From NCBI RefSeq assembly GCF_900156425.1, contig NZ_FTNO01000001.1, positions 682,001-746,000 of the forward strand: 64,000 nt of DNA. Direction: 5' to 3'. Shown piece after piece: positions 52,588 through 60,585 of this stretch (positions are counted from its first letter, which is position 1; every line of letters starts with the position of its first letter). The position numbers and the translations under genes were made by a program. Source of the stretch: Haladaptatus litoreus. Its GTDB lineage: Archaea > Halobacteriota > Halobacteria > Halobacteriales > Haladaptataceae. A model generated the notes under the pieces. It did not search any database, had not been told where the DNA came from, and saw only the letters and a program-made list of their open reading frames with translations.

Positions 52588-53529
52588 TCACATCACCATT
52601 CCGAGAGCGAACAGAGCCGAGTGGATGGCCAGCAGTTTCCCCGTCTGTTCGAGCGCGGGATTGAGCGCCTCGCCCGACGTCTTCGTCAGCAGGGTTCGAG
52701 CGACCATCACGGCGTAGGGGCCGGTCAGGAGGGGTAGAAGGACGGGAAGGCCGAACTCGCTACTCGTCCAGAAGTAAATCGGAACGAGGTAGGAGAGCGC
52801 CAGCATGCCGACGAACTCGGCGCGACTGGCCGAGTAGCCGATGAGCACCGCCAGCGTCTTCTTACCCGCTTTCTTGTCGGTTTCCAAGTCGCGGACGTTG
52901 TTCACGACGAGGATGTTCGTGGAGATGGCTGCGACCGGGAGACTCGCCAAAAACGCCTGCAACGTGACGGTTCCGGCGGGAATCCCAAGCGCGAGCGGTG
53001 CGGCGAGCACTGCGGCAGCCTGCACGTAGAAAGTACCCATCACGGCGACGACGCCGAAGAAGACGAAGACGAACAGGTCGCCCAAACCGTTCGAGCCGAG
53101 TGGGAACGGCCCGCCAGCGTAGGCGATGCCGCTGACGACACTGGCGAGTCCGATAATCAAAATTGGAAGTCCGCCGACGTACACCAGATACGCACCGACC
53201 ACGATAGCGAGCAGGAACGTTCCATACATCGCGCGCTTGACTTCCTCCGCCGCGATGAGGCCGGATTGGGTGACTCGGGTGAACCCCTTTCGCTCGTCGG
53301 TATCGACGCCCTTCACGGCGTCGTAGTAGTCGTTTGCGAAGTTGGTGCCAATTTGGATGAGTGCCGCGCCGACAAAAGCGGCGAGCGCGGGAAGCGGGGC
53401 GAACAGGCCCTCGTGGACGGCGAGGCCGACGCCGACGAAAATCGGCGCGGCGGCGGCGGGGAGGGTGTGCGGTCTGGCCGCCATGAGCCACGCTTTCGTG
53501 CGAGAGACCTCGGTCGCCGTATCGTTCAT
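52588..53529 (-). CDS. menA: DHNA polyprenyltransferase
   Basis: 313 aa integral membrane UbiA-type prenyltransferase joining 1,4-dihydroxy-2-naphthoate to an all-trans polyprenyl diphosphate. First Asp-rich motif NFANDYYDAVKGVDTDE and second ILVVNNVRDLETDKKAGKKT bind Mg-diphosphate. About eight to nine helices. First gene of the menA-menC-menE operon. A promoter-like ~40-nt element sits 115-155 nt upstream. Confidence 0.9.
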   Translation of the reverse strand: MNDTATEVSRTKAWLMAARPHTLPAAAAPIFVGVGLAVHEGLFAPLPALAAFVGAALIQIGTNFANDYYDAVKGVDTDERKGFTRVTQSGLIAAEEVKRAMYGTFLLAIVVGAYLVYVGGLPILIIGLASVVSGIAYAGGPFPLGSNGLGDLFVFVFFGVVAVMGTFYVQAAAVLAAPLALGIPAGTVTLQAFLASLPVAAISTNILVVNNVRDLETDKKAGKKTLAVLIGYSASRAEFVGMLALSYLVPIYFWTSSEFGLPVLLPLLTGPYAVMVARTLLTKTSGEALNPALEQTGKLLAIHSALFALGMVM

Positions 53530-53642
53530 TGCTACGACTGTTCTAGCGAGTGGGGTATAGCATCTACGGTTTTGGAGGGATTTGGGTGGAGCGTTCTGTT
53601 ACGAAATGAGTCGAATACATCCAACAGTTCCATCGGGAATCC

Positions 53643-53683
53643 GTTTAAGTAGTTCTCGCGACAAGCAGTAGATACGAGGAAGC
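53643..53683 (-). promoter_or_regulatory. Conserved promoter-like element, copy upstream of menA
   Basis: Read on the minus strand: CGTATCTACTGC, TTGTCGCGAGAAC, TACTTAAAC. It matches the three elements at 54.65, 54.78 and 54.91 kb, in the opposite orientation. ACTTAAAC could be a TATA box, giving menA a leader of roughly 90-95 nt. The remaining gap 53530-53642 holds no gene. Confidence 0.5.
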
Positions 53684-53771
53684 TCGATTCGAGTTCTACA
53701 CGGTAGATTTTCGCTCGCCAGCACCAGCTTTTCACTCTTCAGCTACATTCAGATTGCTATTTTGGCTTCGC

Positions 53772-54530
53772 TCAATCTCCCGCTTCAGCACCCATCCCCC
53801 GACTCGTGAGACTCGGCAGGTTCGGGTCGCGGTGAGGATTCCGACCGTGAACTGCGTATTCCAACTCGTTTTCGTCCATCTGCTCGCGAAGGACGCGCCG
53901 GAGGCGATTCAAACTCGTGATGTCGAGGCCGTGTTTTTCGGCCAACTCCGTGAACTGCGCTTCGTCCGTCAGCGACTCGAACTGGTCGTACAGGTCGGTC
54001 AGTCGCTCCGGTGGCAAGCCGCGTATCCACTCGTCGTCGTGCAGTCCGAGGTGATGCTCGCGTTCCCTATCGACGATATGACGGATGACGACCAGCGCGA
54101 CTTTCGGAATGGCCCGCTGGCTTCCGAAGGCAGTCAAATCGAGTTCCGACATCACGCCGAGGACGCAGTCGCGTTGCCACGGCGTCAACGAGAGGTCGTT
54201 GCAGAGCGCGTGACTCACCCGCAGTTTGTCGAGGTGGTGCATCCGACTGCTGTGTCCGGCCATGGCTGAGTGACGCTCCTCGTGCAGCCGGCGGATGCTG
54301 TCGCTCAAATCGTCCTCCGGCGATTTCGCGCGCCCGATGACCGTCGCGCTGGGGGTCACCGGCCCCCACTTTCTAACCGATTGGTCGCGCTGGAGGTCGG
54401 CCCGCCGAACCGCGCCGTCCCCCGGCAGTTGGCTCAGTTCGCGCGCTTCTCGGTCGCTCTGCTCGGCGTCCGCTTCCGATTCCCACTGCCAACTGGCAGT
54501 CTGCGAATCGCCGTCACCTCGATACATCAC
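53772..54530 (-). CDS. RNA polymerase epsilon-like subunit (haloarchaeal)
   Basis: 252 aa. The region 60-240 (VTPSATVIGRAKSPEDDLSD ... SRMHHLDKLRVSHALCNDLS, TPWQRDCVLGVMSELDLTAF, NRLRRVLREQMDENELEYAV) matches what I recall as the haloarchaeal DNA-directed RNA polymerase subunit epsilon, a TFIIB-cyclin-like helical protein. The N-terminal 45 residues are polar and variable. That family name is from memory; the polymerase link is known only by annotation. Located between menB and menA. Confidence 0.65.
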   Translation of the reverse strand: MMYRGDGDSQTASWQWESEADAEQSDREARELSQLPGDGAVRRADLQRDQSVRKWGPVTPSATVIGRAKSPEDDLSDSIRRLHEERHSAMAGHSSRMHHLDKLRVSHALCNDLSLTPWQRDCVLGVMSELDLTAFGSQRAIPKVALVVIRHIVDREREHHLGLHDDEWIRGLPPERLTDLYDQFESLTDEAQFTELAEKHGLDITSLNRLRRVLREQMDENELEYAVHGRNPHRDPNLPSLTSRGMGAEAGD

Positions 54531-54645
54531 ACCAGTCTACTCGGGCGAGATAGTTCAAAGGTCGGTTCGGAGAAGAAATAGTTTCAACGCAGCGATAGCT
54601 ATCGCTGGTGTCCGTGTGAGTTTCCGGTAGAACCCGCCCCGCTTT

Positions 54646-54684
54646 CCGTCCGTATCTGTACCTTATCACGAGAAGCACTTAAAC
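54646..54684 (+). promoter_or_regulatory. Promoter-like repeat, copy 1
   Basis: CCGTCCGTATCTGTACC, TTATCACGAGAAGC, ACTTAAAC. One of three direct copies at a 131-132-bp period between menB and the RNA polymerase epsilon-like gene. Confidence 0.5.
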
Positions 54685-54776
54685 GGAAGTCCGCGCTCTC
54701 GGTTCGCCGGAGGCGAATCGAAACCACGTGCTACGCGATGAATCGAGTACGTCAGAACCAGAATCAGCGCCGTATT

Positions 54777-54815
54777 CCGCTCGTATCTTTACCTTATCGC
54801 CAGAAGCACTTAAAC
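54777..54815 (+). promoter_or_regulatory. Promoter-like repeat, copy 2
   Basis: CCGCTCGTATCTTTACC, TTATCGCCAGAAGC, ACTTAAAC; 131 bp from copy 1. Confidence 0.5.
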
Positions 54816-54906
54816 ACTAACTGCATGATTGGTGTAATTGCGGCTTCAACGAATCCCAAGCAGTCGCTAGCAGAAGTCGATGCGTCGGGTCAGAATACGA
54901 CCCGTC

Positions 54907-54946
54907 TTCCGTCCATATCTCCACCTTATCACGAGAACTACTTAAA
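54907..54946 (+). promoter_or_regulatory. Promoter-like repeat, copy 3
   Basis: TTCCGTCCATATCTCCACC, TTATCACGAGAAC, TACTTAAA; 132 bp from copy 2. The ORF that threads 54738-55178 through these copies is not judged coding. Confidence 0.5.
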
Positions 54947-55004
54947 GAAAATAGAGTACCGTGACCACTTCCTCCAGCGTGAATTTACGCAACCGCTAGC
55001 GGCC

Positions 55005-55195
55005 AGATTCTCTCCGCGAGCAAGGAGCGACAGCGACGAGCGAGCGGGCCAAGGAATCCCTCGAAGGAGCGTCGAAGACGCGACTGAGGGGGTGACGCTG
55101 TGCTTTTGGTCCAGCTTTTACAGGGAGACGGACAGGGCCAGCGCGATTCGCGCTGGCCCTGTTTCTCGACCGTCGTAAAAGATGGTAGTTAAAAG
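55005..55195 (-). repeat. Dispersed repeat family B, full copy
   Basis: On the minus strand it begins CATCTTTTACGACGGTCGA just after the menB stop and contains a perfect 14-bp hairpin (55132-55145/55149-55162, loop ATT). Then come CTGTAAAAGCTGGACCAAAA and GGCCCGCTCG, as in the copy at 13.35-13.6 kb. Confidence 0.6.
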
Positions 55196-55200
55196 GTACG

Positions 55201-56097
55201 TCAGTAGTGCCACGGGTAGTCCGAGAAGTCCGGGTCGCGCTTTTCCACAAAGGCGTCCCGGCCTTCCTGGGCCTCGTCGGTCATGTAGCCGAGTCGGGTC
55301 GCTTCACCCGCGAACACCTGTTGGCCGACCATGCCGTCGTCGGTCATGTTGAAGGCGTATTTGAGCATCCGCATCGCGGTTGGACTCTTCGAGTTGATTG
55401 CCTCGGCCCAATCGAGCGCCACGTCTTCCAGTTCTTCGTGGGGAACCGCCTCGTTCACCATGCCCATTTCTTCGGCATCCTCGGCGGAGTAGGTCTTCCC
55501 GAGGAAGAAGATTTCGCGGGCCTTCTTCTGGCCGACCTGTTTTGCGAGGTAGGCAGAGCCGAACCCGGCGTCGAAACTCGCCACGTCGGGGTCGGTCTGG
55601 AGGAACTTCGCGTGCTCTTCCGAAGCGAGGGTCATGTCGCAGACGACGTGGAGGCTGTGGCCGCCGCCGACTGCCCACCCCGGAACCACGCAGATGACGG
55701 GTTTCGGGATGTGGCGGATGAGTCGCTGAACTTCGAGGATGTGCAGTCGGCCCGCTTCGGATGCGGCTTCGCTCTCCTCGTCCTCTCCCTGATACTCGTA
55801 GCCCGCGCCGCCGCGAACGCGCTGGTCGCCGCCGGAACAGAACGCCCAGCCGCCGTCCTTCGAGGACGGGCCATTGCCGGTCAGGAGAACACAGCCAACG
55901 TCGGTCTGGCGCTTTGCGTGGTCGAGCGCGCGGTAGAGTTCGTCCACCGTTCCGGGGCGGAACGCGTTTCGCACGTCTGGGCGGTCGAAGGCGATTCGAA
56001 CCGTTCCCTGTTCTTTCGCCTTGTGGTAGGTGATATCGCGGAAATCGAAGTCGTCGATTTCCTCCCAGCGGTCACCATCGAAGAGTTCGGATACCAT
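55201..56097 (-). CDS. menB: 1,4-Dihydroxy-2-naphthoyl-CoA synthase
   Basis: 298 aa crotonase-fold enzyme cyclising OSB-CoA. Motifs: FCSGGDQRVRG, VICVVPGWAVGGGHSLHVVCDM (oxyanion hole) and QTDPDVASFDAGFGSAYLA. The C-terminal EKRDPDFSDYPWHY is typical of MenB. Same strand as menA-menC-menE, separated from them by the RNA polymerase epsilon-like gene. Confidence 0.95.
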   Translation of the reverse strand: MVSELFDGDRWEEIDDFDFRDITYHKAKEQGTVRIAFDRPDVRNAFRPGTVDELYRALDHAKRQTDVGCVLLTGNGPSSKDGGWAFCSGGDQRVRGGAGYEYQGEDEESEAASEAGRLHILEVQRLIRHIPKPVICVVPGWAVGGGHSLHVVCDMTLASEEHAKFLQTDPDVASFDAGFGSAYLAKQVGQKKAREIFFLGKTYSAEDAEEMGMVNEAVPHEELEDVALDWAEAINSKSPTAMRMLKYAFNMTDDGMVGQQVFAGEATRLGYMTDEAQEGRDAFVEKRDPDFSDYPWHY

Positions 56098-56241
56098 GCC
56101 GGAAACTGAATCCGGAGCGACCTAATAGGTTCCCGTCCGCGTCCGATTTCAGCCTCGAACTCCCGTCGAGAATCCGCACAACCCGGCAAACCACGATGGG
56201 TCTGCAAAACTACTTGCGCCGAGAACGCAACGGTCGAAACC

Positions 56242-57408
56242 ATGACCAGAATCGCCTCACGAGCGACCGATTTCGAACGGTCGGGGATTCGCGTGATGTT
56301 CGAGCTCGCGGAAGAACAGGGCGGCGACCTCGTTCGGTTGGAAGTCGGCGAGCCGGATTTCGATACGCCGGAACACGTCATCGACGCGGCAGAGCAATCA
56401 GCACGGAGTGGAGAAACGCATTACACCTCCGGGGCTGGAATCCCCGAACTGCGCACCGCAATCGCCGAGCGCATGACCGACGAAACCGGCGTTTCGTTCG
56501 ACCCTGAACGGCACGTCTCGGTTACGTCCGGCGCGATGGAAGCCCTGTTCTTGGCCCTCTCTGCAATCGCGGAACCGGGCGATGACGTACTAATTCCGAC
56601 GCCAGCGTGGCCGAACTACCGGAATCAAGCGCGACTCGCGGGAGCCACACCCGTTCCGATTCCGCTCTCTGCGGATGACGGATTCGACCTCGACCCTGAC
56701 AGAATCATCGAGCAGTTGAGTCAGGACACTGCCGCAGTCATCCTGACCACTCCGTCGAACCCGACCGGACAGGTGTACGACGAGGATGCTGTTAGGGAGG
56801 TTGTTGAGGCAGCACGGGAGTACGACGCCTTCGTCATCGCGGACGAGGTGTACGACCGCCTCACCTACGGCGACGACTATCGGCGAATTGCGTCCTACAC
56901 GGACTATTCCGAAGGTCTGCTAACCGTCGATTCCTGTTCGAAAACCTACGCCATGACCGGGTGGCGACTCGGGTGGCTCGTCGGCCCCGAGGACGTGATT
57001 TCGGCCGCGACCAGCCTCGGCGAAAGCACGACGGCCTGCCCGTCGAGCATCGCCCAACATGCCGCGCTCGCCGCCGTGACTGGGCCACAAGACCCCGTCC
57101 ACGAGATGCGAGCCGCGTTTCGTGAACGGCGCAACTATCTGGTGAATCGCGTCGAAGAAATCCCGCACGTTTCGTGTCCGCGGCCCGACGGCGCGTTCTA
57201 CGCGTTTTTGGAAGTGAGCGAACTCGGGGGTACGAGCGCCGATGTCGCGGAACGACTGCTTTCGGAATACGGTGTCGTCACGGCACCCGGAACCGCGTTC
57301 GGCGACGCTGGCGAGGGATACCTGCGGCTGAGTTTTGCGAATAGTATGGAACGAATCGAACTCGGACTCGACCGACTTGCGGCGATGGTCGAAGACGAAC
57401 GAAACTGA
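56242..57408 (+). CDS. Class I PLP-dependent aminotransferase
   Basis: 388 aa, fold type I. PLP lysine in DSCSKTYAMTGWRLGW, with SGAMEALF, TTPSNPTGQVY and ADEVYDRLTY, and an arginine-bearing LRLSFANS near the end. It resembles the aspartate/aromatic aminotransferase Ia group; the amino donor is not predictable. Divergent from menB. Confidence 0.9.
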   Translation: MTRIASRATDFERSGIRVMFELAEEQGGDLVRLEVGEPDFDTPEHVIDAAEQSARSGETHYTSGAGIPELRTAIAERMTDETGVSFDPERHVSVTSGAMEALFLALSAIAEPGDDVLIPTPAWPNYRNQARLAGATPVPIPLSADDGFDLDPDRIIEQLSQDTAAVILTTPSNPTGQVYDEDAVREVVEAAREYDAFVIADEVYDRLTYGDDYRRIASYTDYSEGLLTVDSCSKTYAMTGWRLGWLVGPEDVISAATSLGESTTACPSSIAQHAALAAVTGPQDPVHEMRAAFRERRNYLVNRVEEIPHVSCPRPDGAFYAFLEVSELGGTSADVAERLLSEYGVVTAPGTAFGDAGEGYLRLSFANSMERIELGLDRLAAMVEDERN

Positions 57409-57419
57409 TTCGAATCGGT

Positions 57420-58496
57420 TCAGAATAGATTGTCGAGTTCGTCGTTCTGGAACATCTCTGCTGGGTCTTCTTTCCGTTCTTCCTGCTGATTTGCCTCCTT
57501 CGCTCGCTCCATGAACTCCTTCATTCGCGGCGAGCGTTCGACGCCACCGAGGAGGATGAGCGATGCCAGTCGGTCGCTGTCCAGCGGGAAGTCACCGCCG
57601 CGAACTTGCAGGCTTCCGGTTTCGCCTTCCAGCCATTTTCGGGCCTTTTCCACGCCTTTCCGCGGGATTCGGTCGGAATCTCCGGCAACAACCAGCAGCG
57701 CGGAATCAGCGTCGGTTGCTTTTGGAACACTGAGGTTGCTCAGGATTGCTTGCCGCGTGTTGCTCGTCACCGTGTTGATGTTCTCGCCACTTTCCTCGCT
57801 CGCGCCTGCGCTGGCATAGCCGAGGGCCGCGATACCGCCCGAGCGGAGCGTGTTGATGACTTCGCTCGAATCGACCACGCTCTCGCCGACGCCTTCGACT
57901 GCTTCGCCCGAGGCGAGCAGAATGCCCACGCGCTGAGCGATTTGCTGGTTGATAGCGTCGAACGCTTCGCCGACGCTCTGACCGGATTCGTGCCACGCGT
58001 CGTTGTCGATGAGAAGTGTCGCATCTGCCTCTCGCACGACGGTTTTCAGCGACCGGCCAGCGTTCGCTTGATACATCGACCCCTCGCCGCGACCCGGAAG
58101 GATGCCGAGCGCGTAGACGGGCATCTCGTAGATTCGCTGGAGTTCGTGGACGAGCACCGGCGCGCCGCCGCTGCCGGTTCCGCCGCCGAGTCCCGCGACG
58201 ACGAAGATGGCTTCGGCTTTCGCCGTGATACGCCCGTCGAGCGCGCTCATCACTTCGCCCGCATCGCTTTGCATAACCTCTGCACCGAGTTCGTTATCCC
58301 CGCCGACGCCGTGCCCTTTCACCCGTTCTTGACCGACGAGAACCGTATCGAGGTCGAGCGATTGCAAGTCCGTTTTCGCGGAGTTAACCGCCAACGCACC
58401 CTGTATCGCGTTGAAATCCATGTTTGCGTCGAACTCGACGAGTTTCTGTGTCAGTTTCCCCCCGGCTTGACCGATACCAATCAGGACGACTTTCAT
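57420..58496 (-). CDS. cetZ: CetZ tubulin-family protein
   Basis: 358 aa from ATG 58496 (MKVVLIGIGQAGGKLTQKLV). GTP-binding signature [14 protein letters not shown], a tubulin-like GVGGDNELGAEVM stretch and the C-terminal DELDNLF seen in CetZ proteins. CetZ controls cell shape and motility in haloarchaea (known for CetZ1); whether this is CetZ1 or another paralogue is open. Lies next to a pilus-like cluster, which may reflect surface and shape control. Confidence 0.85.
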   Translation of the reverse strand: MKVVLIGIGQAGGKLTQKLVEFDANMDFNAIQGALAVNSAKTDLQSLDLDTVLVGQERVKGHGVGGDNELGAEVMQSDAGEVMSALDGRITAKAEAIFVVAGLGGGTGSGGAPVLVHELQRIYEMPVYALGILPGRGEGSMYQANAGRSLKTVVREADATLLIDNDAWHESGQSVGEAFDAINQQIAQRVGILLASGEAVEGVGESVVDSSEVINTLRSGGIAALGYASAGASEESGENINTVTSNTRQAILSNLSVPKATDADSALLVVAGDSDRIPRKGVEKARKWLEGETGSLQVRGGDFPLDSDRLASLILLGGVERSPRMKEFMERAKEANQQEERKEDPAEMFQNDELDNLF

Positions 58497-58549
58497 GCCA
58501 AAGCCCACCCGTTCACCCGTAATGAATTTTCTGCCATCGGTCACATCAA

Positions 58550-58558
58550 TTTTAAGTA
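58550..58558 (+). promoter_or_regulatory. TATA element of the secretion cluster
   Basis: TTTTAAGTA 24-32 nt before ATG 58582, so 58582 is preferred over 58573 as the leaderless start. Confidence 0.5.
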
Positions 58559-58581
58559 GAGAAGCGAAACCAATGCCGTCC

Positions 58582-59085
58582 ATGTCGGACGTAGAAACCC
58601 TCGATACACGTCTCCGCGCCGTCGAACGCGCGCTAACTGAGAAGGATTCGGATTCCGTTTCGCACGAAGACCTGAACGCGGACAGTCATCCAACGATAAC
58701 CGAGATGACAGTACCCGAACTGACCGCTCGCGTCTCCGAGCTCGAATCGAGAATGAACGACATCGAACCGCGACTGGACGAACTCGACGCCGCTGTCCAA
58801 GCGCTCCGAGGCTACGTCGGCAACATCCGCGCGGTCAACGCGGAGGTCGAACGACGGGCGGACGCCGCGCTTGCGAAGGCCGAATCGGAATCCAACCGAC
58901 GCGAATCGTCCGAGTATCGTTCGACGCGCCGAGAATCATCAACCATCGGCCGCGAACCTCCCGCTGAAGCACATACCGAATCACCGCCCGACCTTCCGAC
59001 GAAACGCCAGCTTTCGGGAGCATCCGAAACGGAAACCGAAACAGGATCGGGCTCCATCTTCGCGCGACTCCGCGGGATGCTGTGA
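58582..59085 (+). CDS. Coiled-coil protein of the pilus-like cluster (DUF7310-like)
   Basis: 167 aa from ATG 58582 (MSDVETLDTRLRAVERALTE). Residues 45-110 form heptad-like coiled coils (VSELESRMNDIEPRLDELDAA, NAEVERRADAALAKAESESN), followed by a charged low-complexity stretch and a basic-hydrophobic end (GSIFARLRGML). This family opens the haloarchaeal Tad/type IV secretion-like cluster (name from memory). Overlaps the next gene by 4 nt. Confidence 0.7.
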   Translation: MSDVETLDTRLRAVERALTEKDSDSVSHEDLNADSHPTITEMTVPELTARVSELESRMNDIEPRLDELDAAVQALRGYVGNIRAVNAEVERRADAALAKAESESNRRESSEYRSTRRESSTIGREPPAEAHTESPPDLPTKRQLSGASETETETGSGSIFARLRGML

Positions 59086-59615
59086 GCATTCGCGTCGTTC
59101 TCGCCGTGATTCTCGTCGTCGCCCTCTGTAGCGTCTCCTATCCTGCTATCGAGGCTGCCCGGACGACCCGCGCGGAACACCACGCGGCGGGAGAACTGGC
59201 AACCGTGGAAAACGCCCTCCTCGACCTCTCAACGGAAAGCGCGGTTTCGATGGGTCATCCCGGTGCCCGCAGCGTGGTTGCGCTCTCGATTACGACCGAA
59301 TCGAAGAGCAGCTCCCAAATCGAGTACATCGCCGTCGGCGGCGTTCCGGGGTCGAAACACGGGAAAGACGCTCACGGCGACGTTCTCGCCTATCGTGTCG
59401 GCGACGAAACCCACGTCCGGTACGTTCCGTTCGACCTCCGCGTTGCCCATGGTGGACAGAAACACGGGCACGACTGGCATCTCGAAGCCGACCGGACTCC
59501 GCTGGTCGTCCGCGATACGGGACGAACCGAAATCGTATTCCGACTGGTCGAACGACGCGGAAAGCATCTCGTCCTCGTCACCTTCATCGAAGGGACATCT
59601 TCTTCCACCGCCTGA
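59082..59615 (+). CDS. Secreted or anchored protein of the pilus-like cluster (DUF7311-like)
   Basis: 177 aa starting at GTG 59082, overlapping the previous stop (GTGA). One N-terminal membrane helix (VVLAVILVVALCSVSYPAIE) is followed by a predicted extracytoplasmic beta-rich domain, as in pseudopilin-like proteins. The segment TRAEHHAAGELATVENALLDL is a conserved-looking helix. Second gene of the cluster. Confidence 0.7.
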   Translation: MSIRVVLAVILVVALCSVSYPAIEAARTTRAEHHAAGELATVENALLDLSTESAVSMGHPGARSVVALSITTESKSSSQIEYIAVGGVPGSKHGKDAHGDVLAYRVGDETHVRYVPFDLRVAHGGQKHGHDWHLEADRTPLVVRDTGRTEIVFRLVERRGKHLVLVTFIEGTSSSTA

Positions 59616-59651
59616 AGTTTAAATCGGAAAACGAAGCCACGCCGACCCATG
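59616..59651 (+). promoter_or_regulatory. 36-nt promoter/leader segment, copy 1
   Basis: Contains TTTAAA (59618-59623) and TCGGAAAACGAA, ending with the ATG at 59649. Thirty of 36 positions match the segment at 62294-62329, which ends in the DUF7283-like ATG. Confidence 0.6.
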
Positions 59652-60585
59652 TGGAACCGATTGGCGAGGAATCCGTTTTCCAAGGCGCGGAACACCGAGA
59701 AAGAGCATCACTGCGACTGCACCATTTCGTTCGACGGCGACCTGCTCTCCGTCGATGCGAACGACTGTTCGGGTGGCGGGATTCTTCGAGAGAATCCCGC
59801 CTGTCGAGCGACGATTATCGACGCGCTCACCTCGTTTCGGGAACTCGCGGCGCGGGAAAGACGACCTGCCTCGGCGCGCTCCTTTGGGAACTGCCGACGA
59901 AGACGCGAACCGTCGTTATCGAGGATACGCGAGAACTCCCCGTCGAATCACTTCAGCGCGACGGACGCGACGTGCAATCACTGCTGACGACCGCGAACGG
60001 AGACGAACCGGGAGTACAGCCTGCCGAAGCGCTCAAAACCGCGCTCCGGTTGGGCGAGGGCGCGCTCGTCGTCGGCGAAGTTCGTGGAAACGAAGCGAGC
60101 GTTCTGTACGAAGCCATGCGGTCGGTGCCAGCGGAAGCGCGGTTCTCGGAACGATTCACGGCGACTGCGGCGATGCGGTGTACGAGCGAGTCGTAACCGA
60201 CCTCGGCGTGGCACCGTCGTCGTTCGCCACGACGCAGTTCGTCGTCACCCTCGAACCATACGAGTCGGGCGAAGAAAGCGGCAAGCGCGTCAAACGAATC
60301 GAGGAAGTCGTCGGAGACGGCGACTCGATTCGGTTCGAACCGCTGTACGAACTCGACGATGGGAATCTCGTTTCGACCGGGCGAATCGACCGTGGTAACA
60401 GCATTCTCGTTTCCGACCTCGCAGAATCGACCGAAACGTATGCCGACGTTCGGGCGGCCATCGCCGCCCGAACCAGTGAGATTGAGAACCGCGTCGGCAA
60501 ATTGAGTCCGAAATTTCCGGTGACCGAATCGAGAATGAGCGCTTCGAAAATGGACGGGTCGAAAACGGGTGACGAGTCGGCGTGA
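59649..60585 (+). pseudogene. Broken secretion/pilus motor ATPase (VirB11/TadA/GspE type)
   Basis: Pieces of one ATPase lie in three frames. Frame 1 (59649 to ~59828): MWNRLARNPFSKARNTEKEH to CRATIIDAL, the usual N-terminus. Frame 2 (~59828 to ~60120): Walker A GTRGAGKTT, VVIEDTRELPVESL and GEGALVVGEVRGNEA. Frame 3 (~60120 to 60585): VGASGSAVLGTIHGD and the C-terminal domain. Intact homologues (from memory) have 300 or more residues between CRATI.. and Walker A, so a large internal deletion is inferred; the second shift is a 1-nt loss just after the EAMR segment. The gene would not give a working motor as written. Sequencing error is the alternative for the small shift. Confidence 0.7.

Noticed and set aside
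54738..55178. 146-residue plus-strand frame
   Set aside because: Threads through the promoter-like repeats and family B element; composition is basic and repeat-derived.
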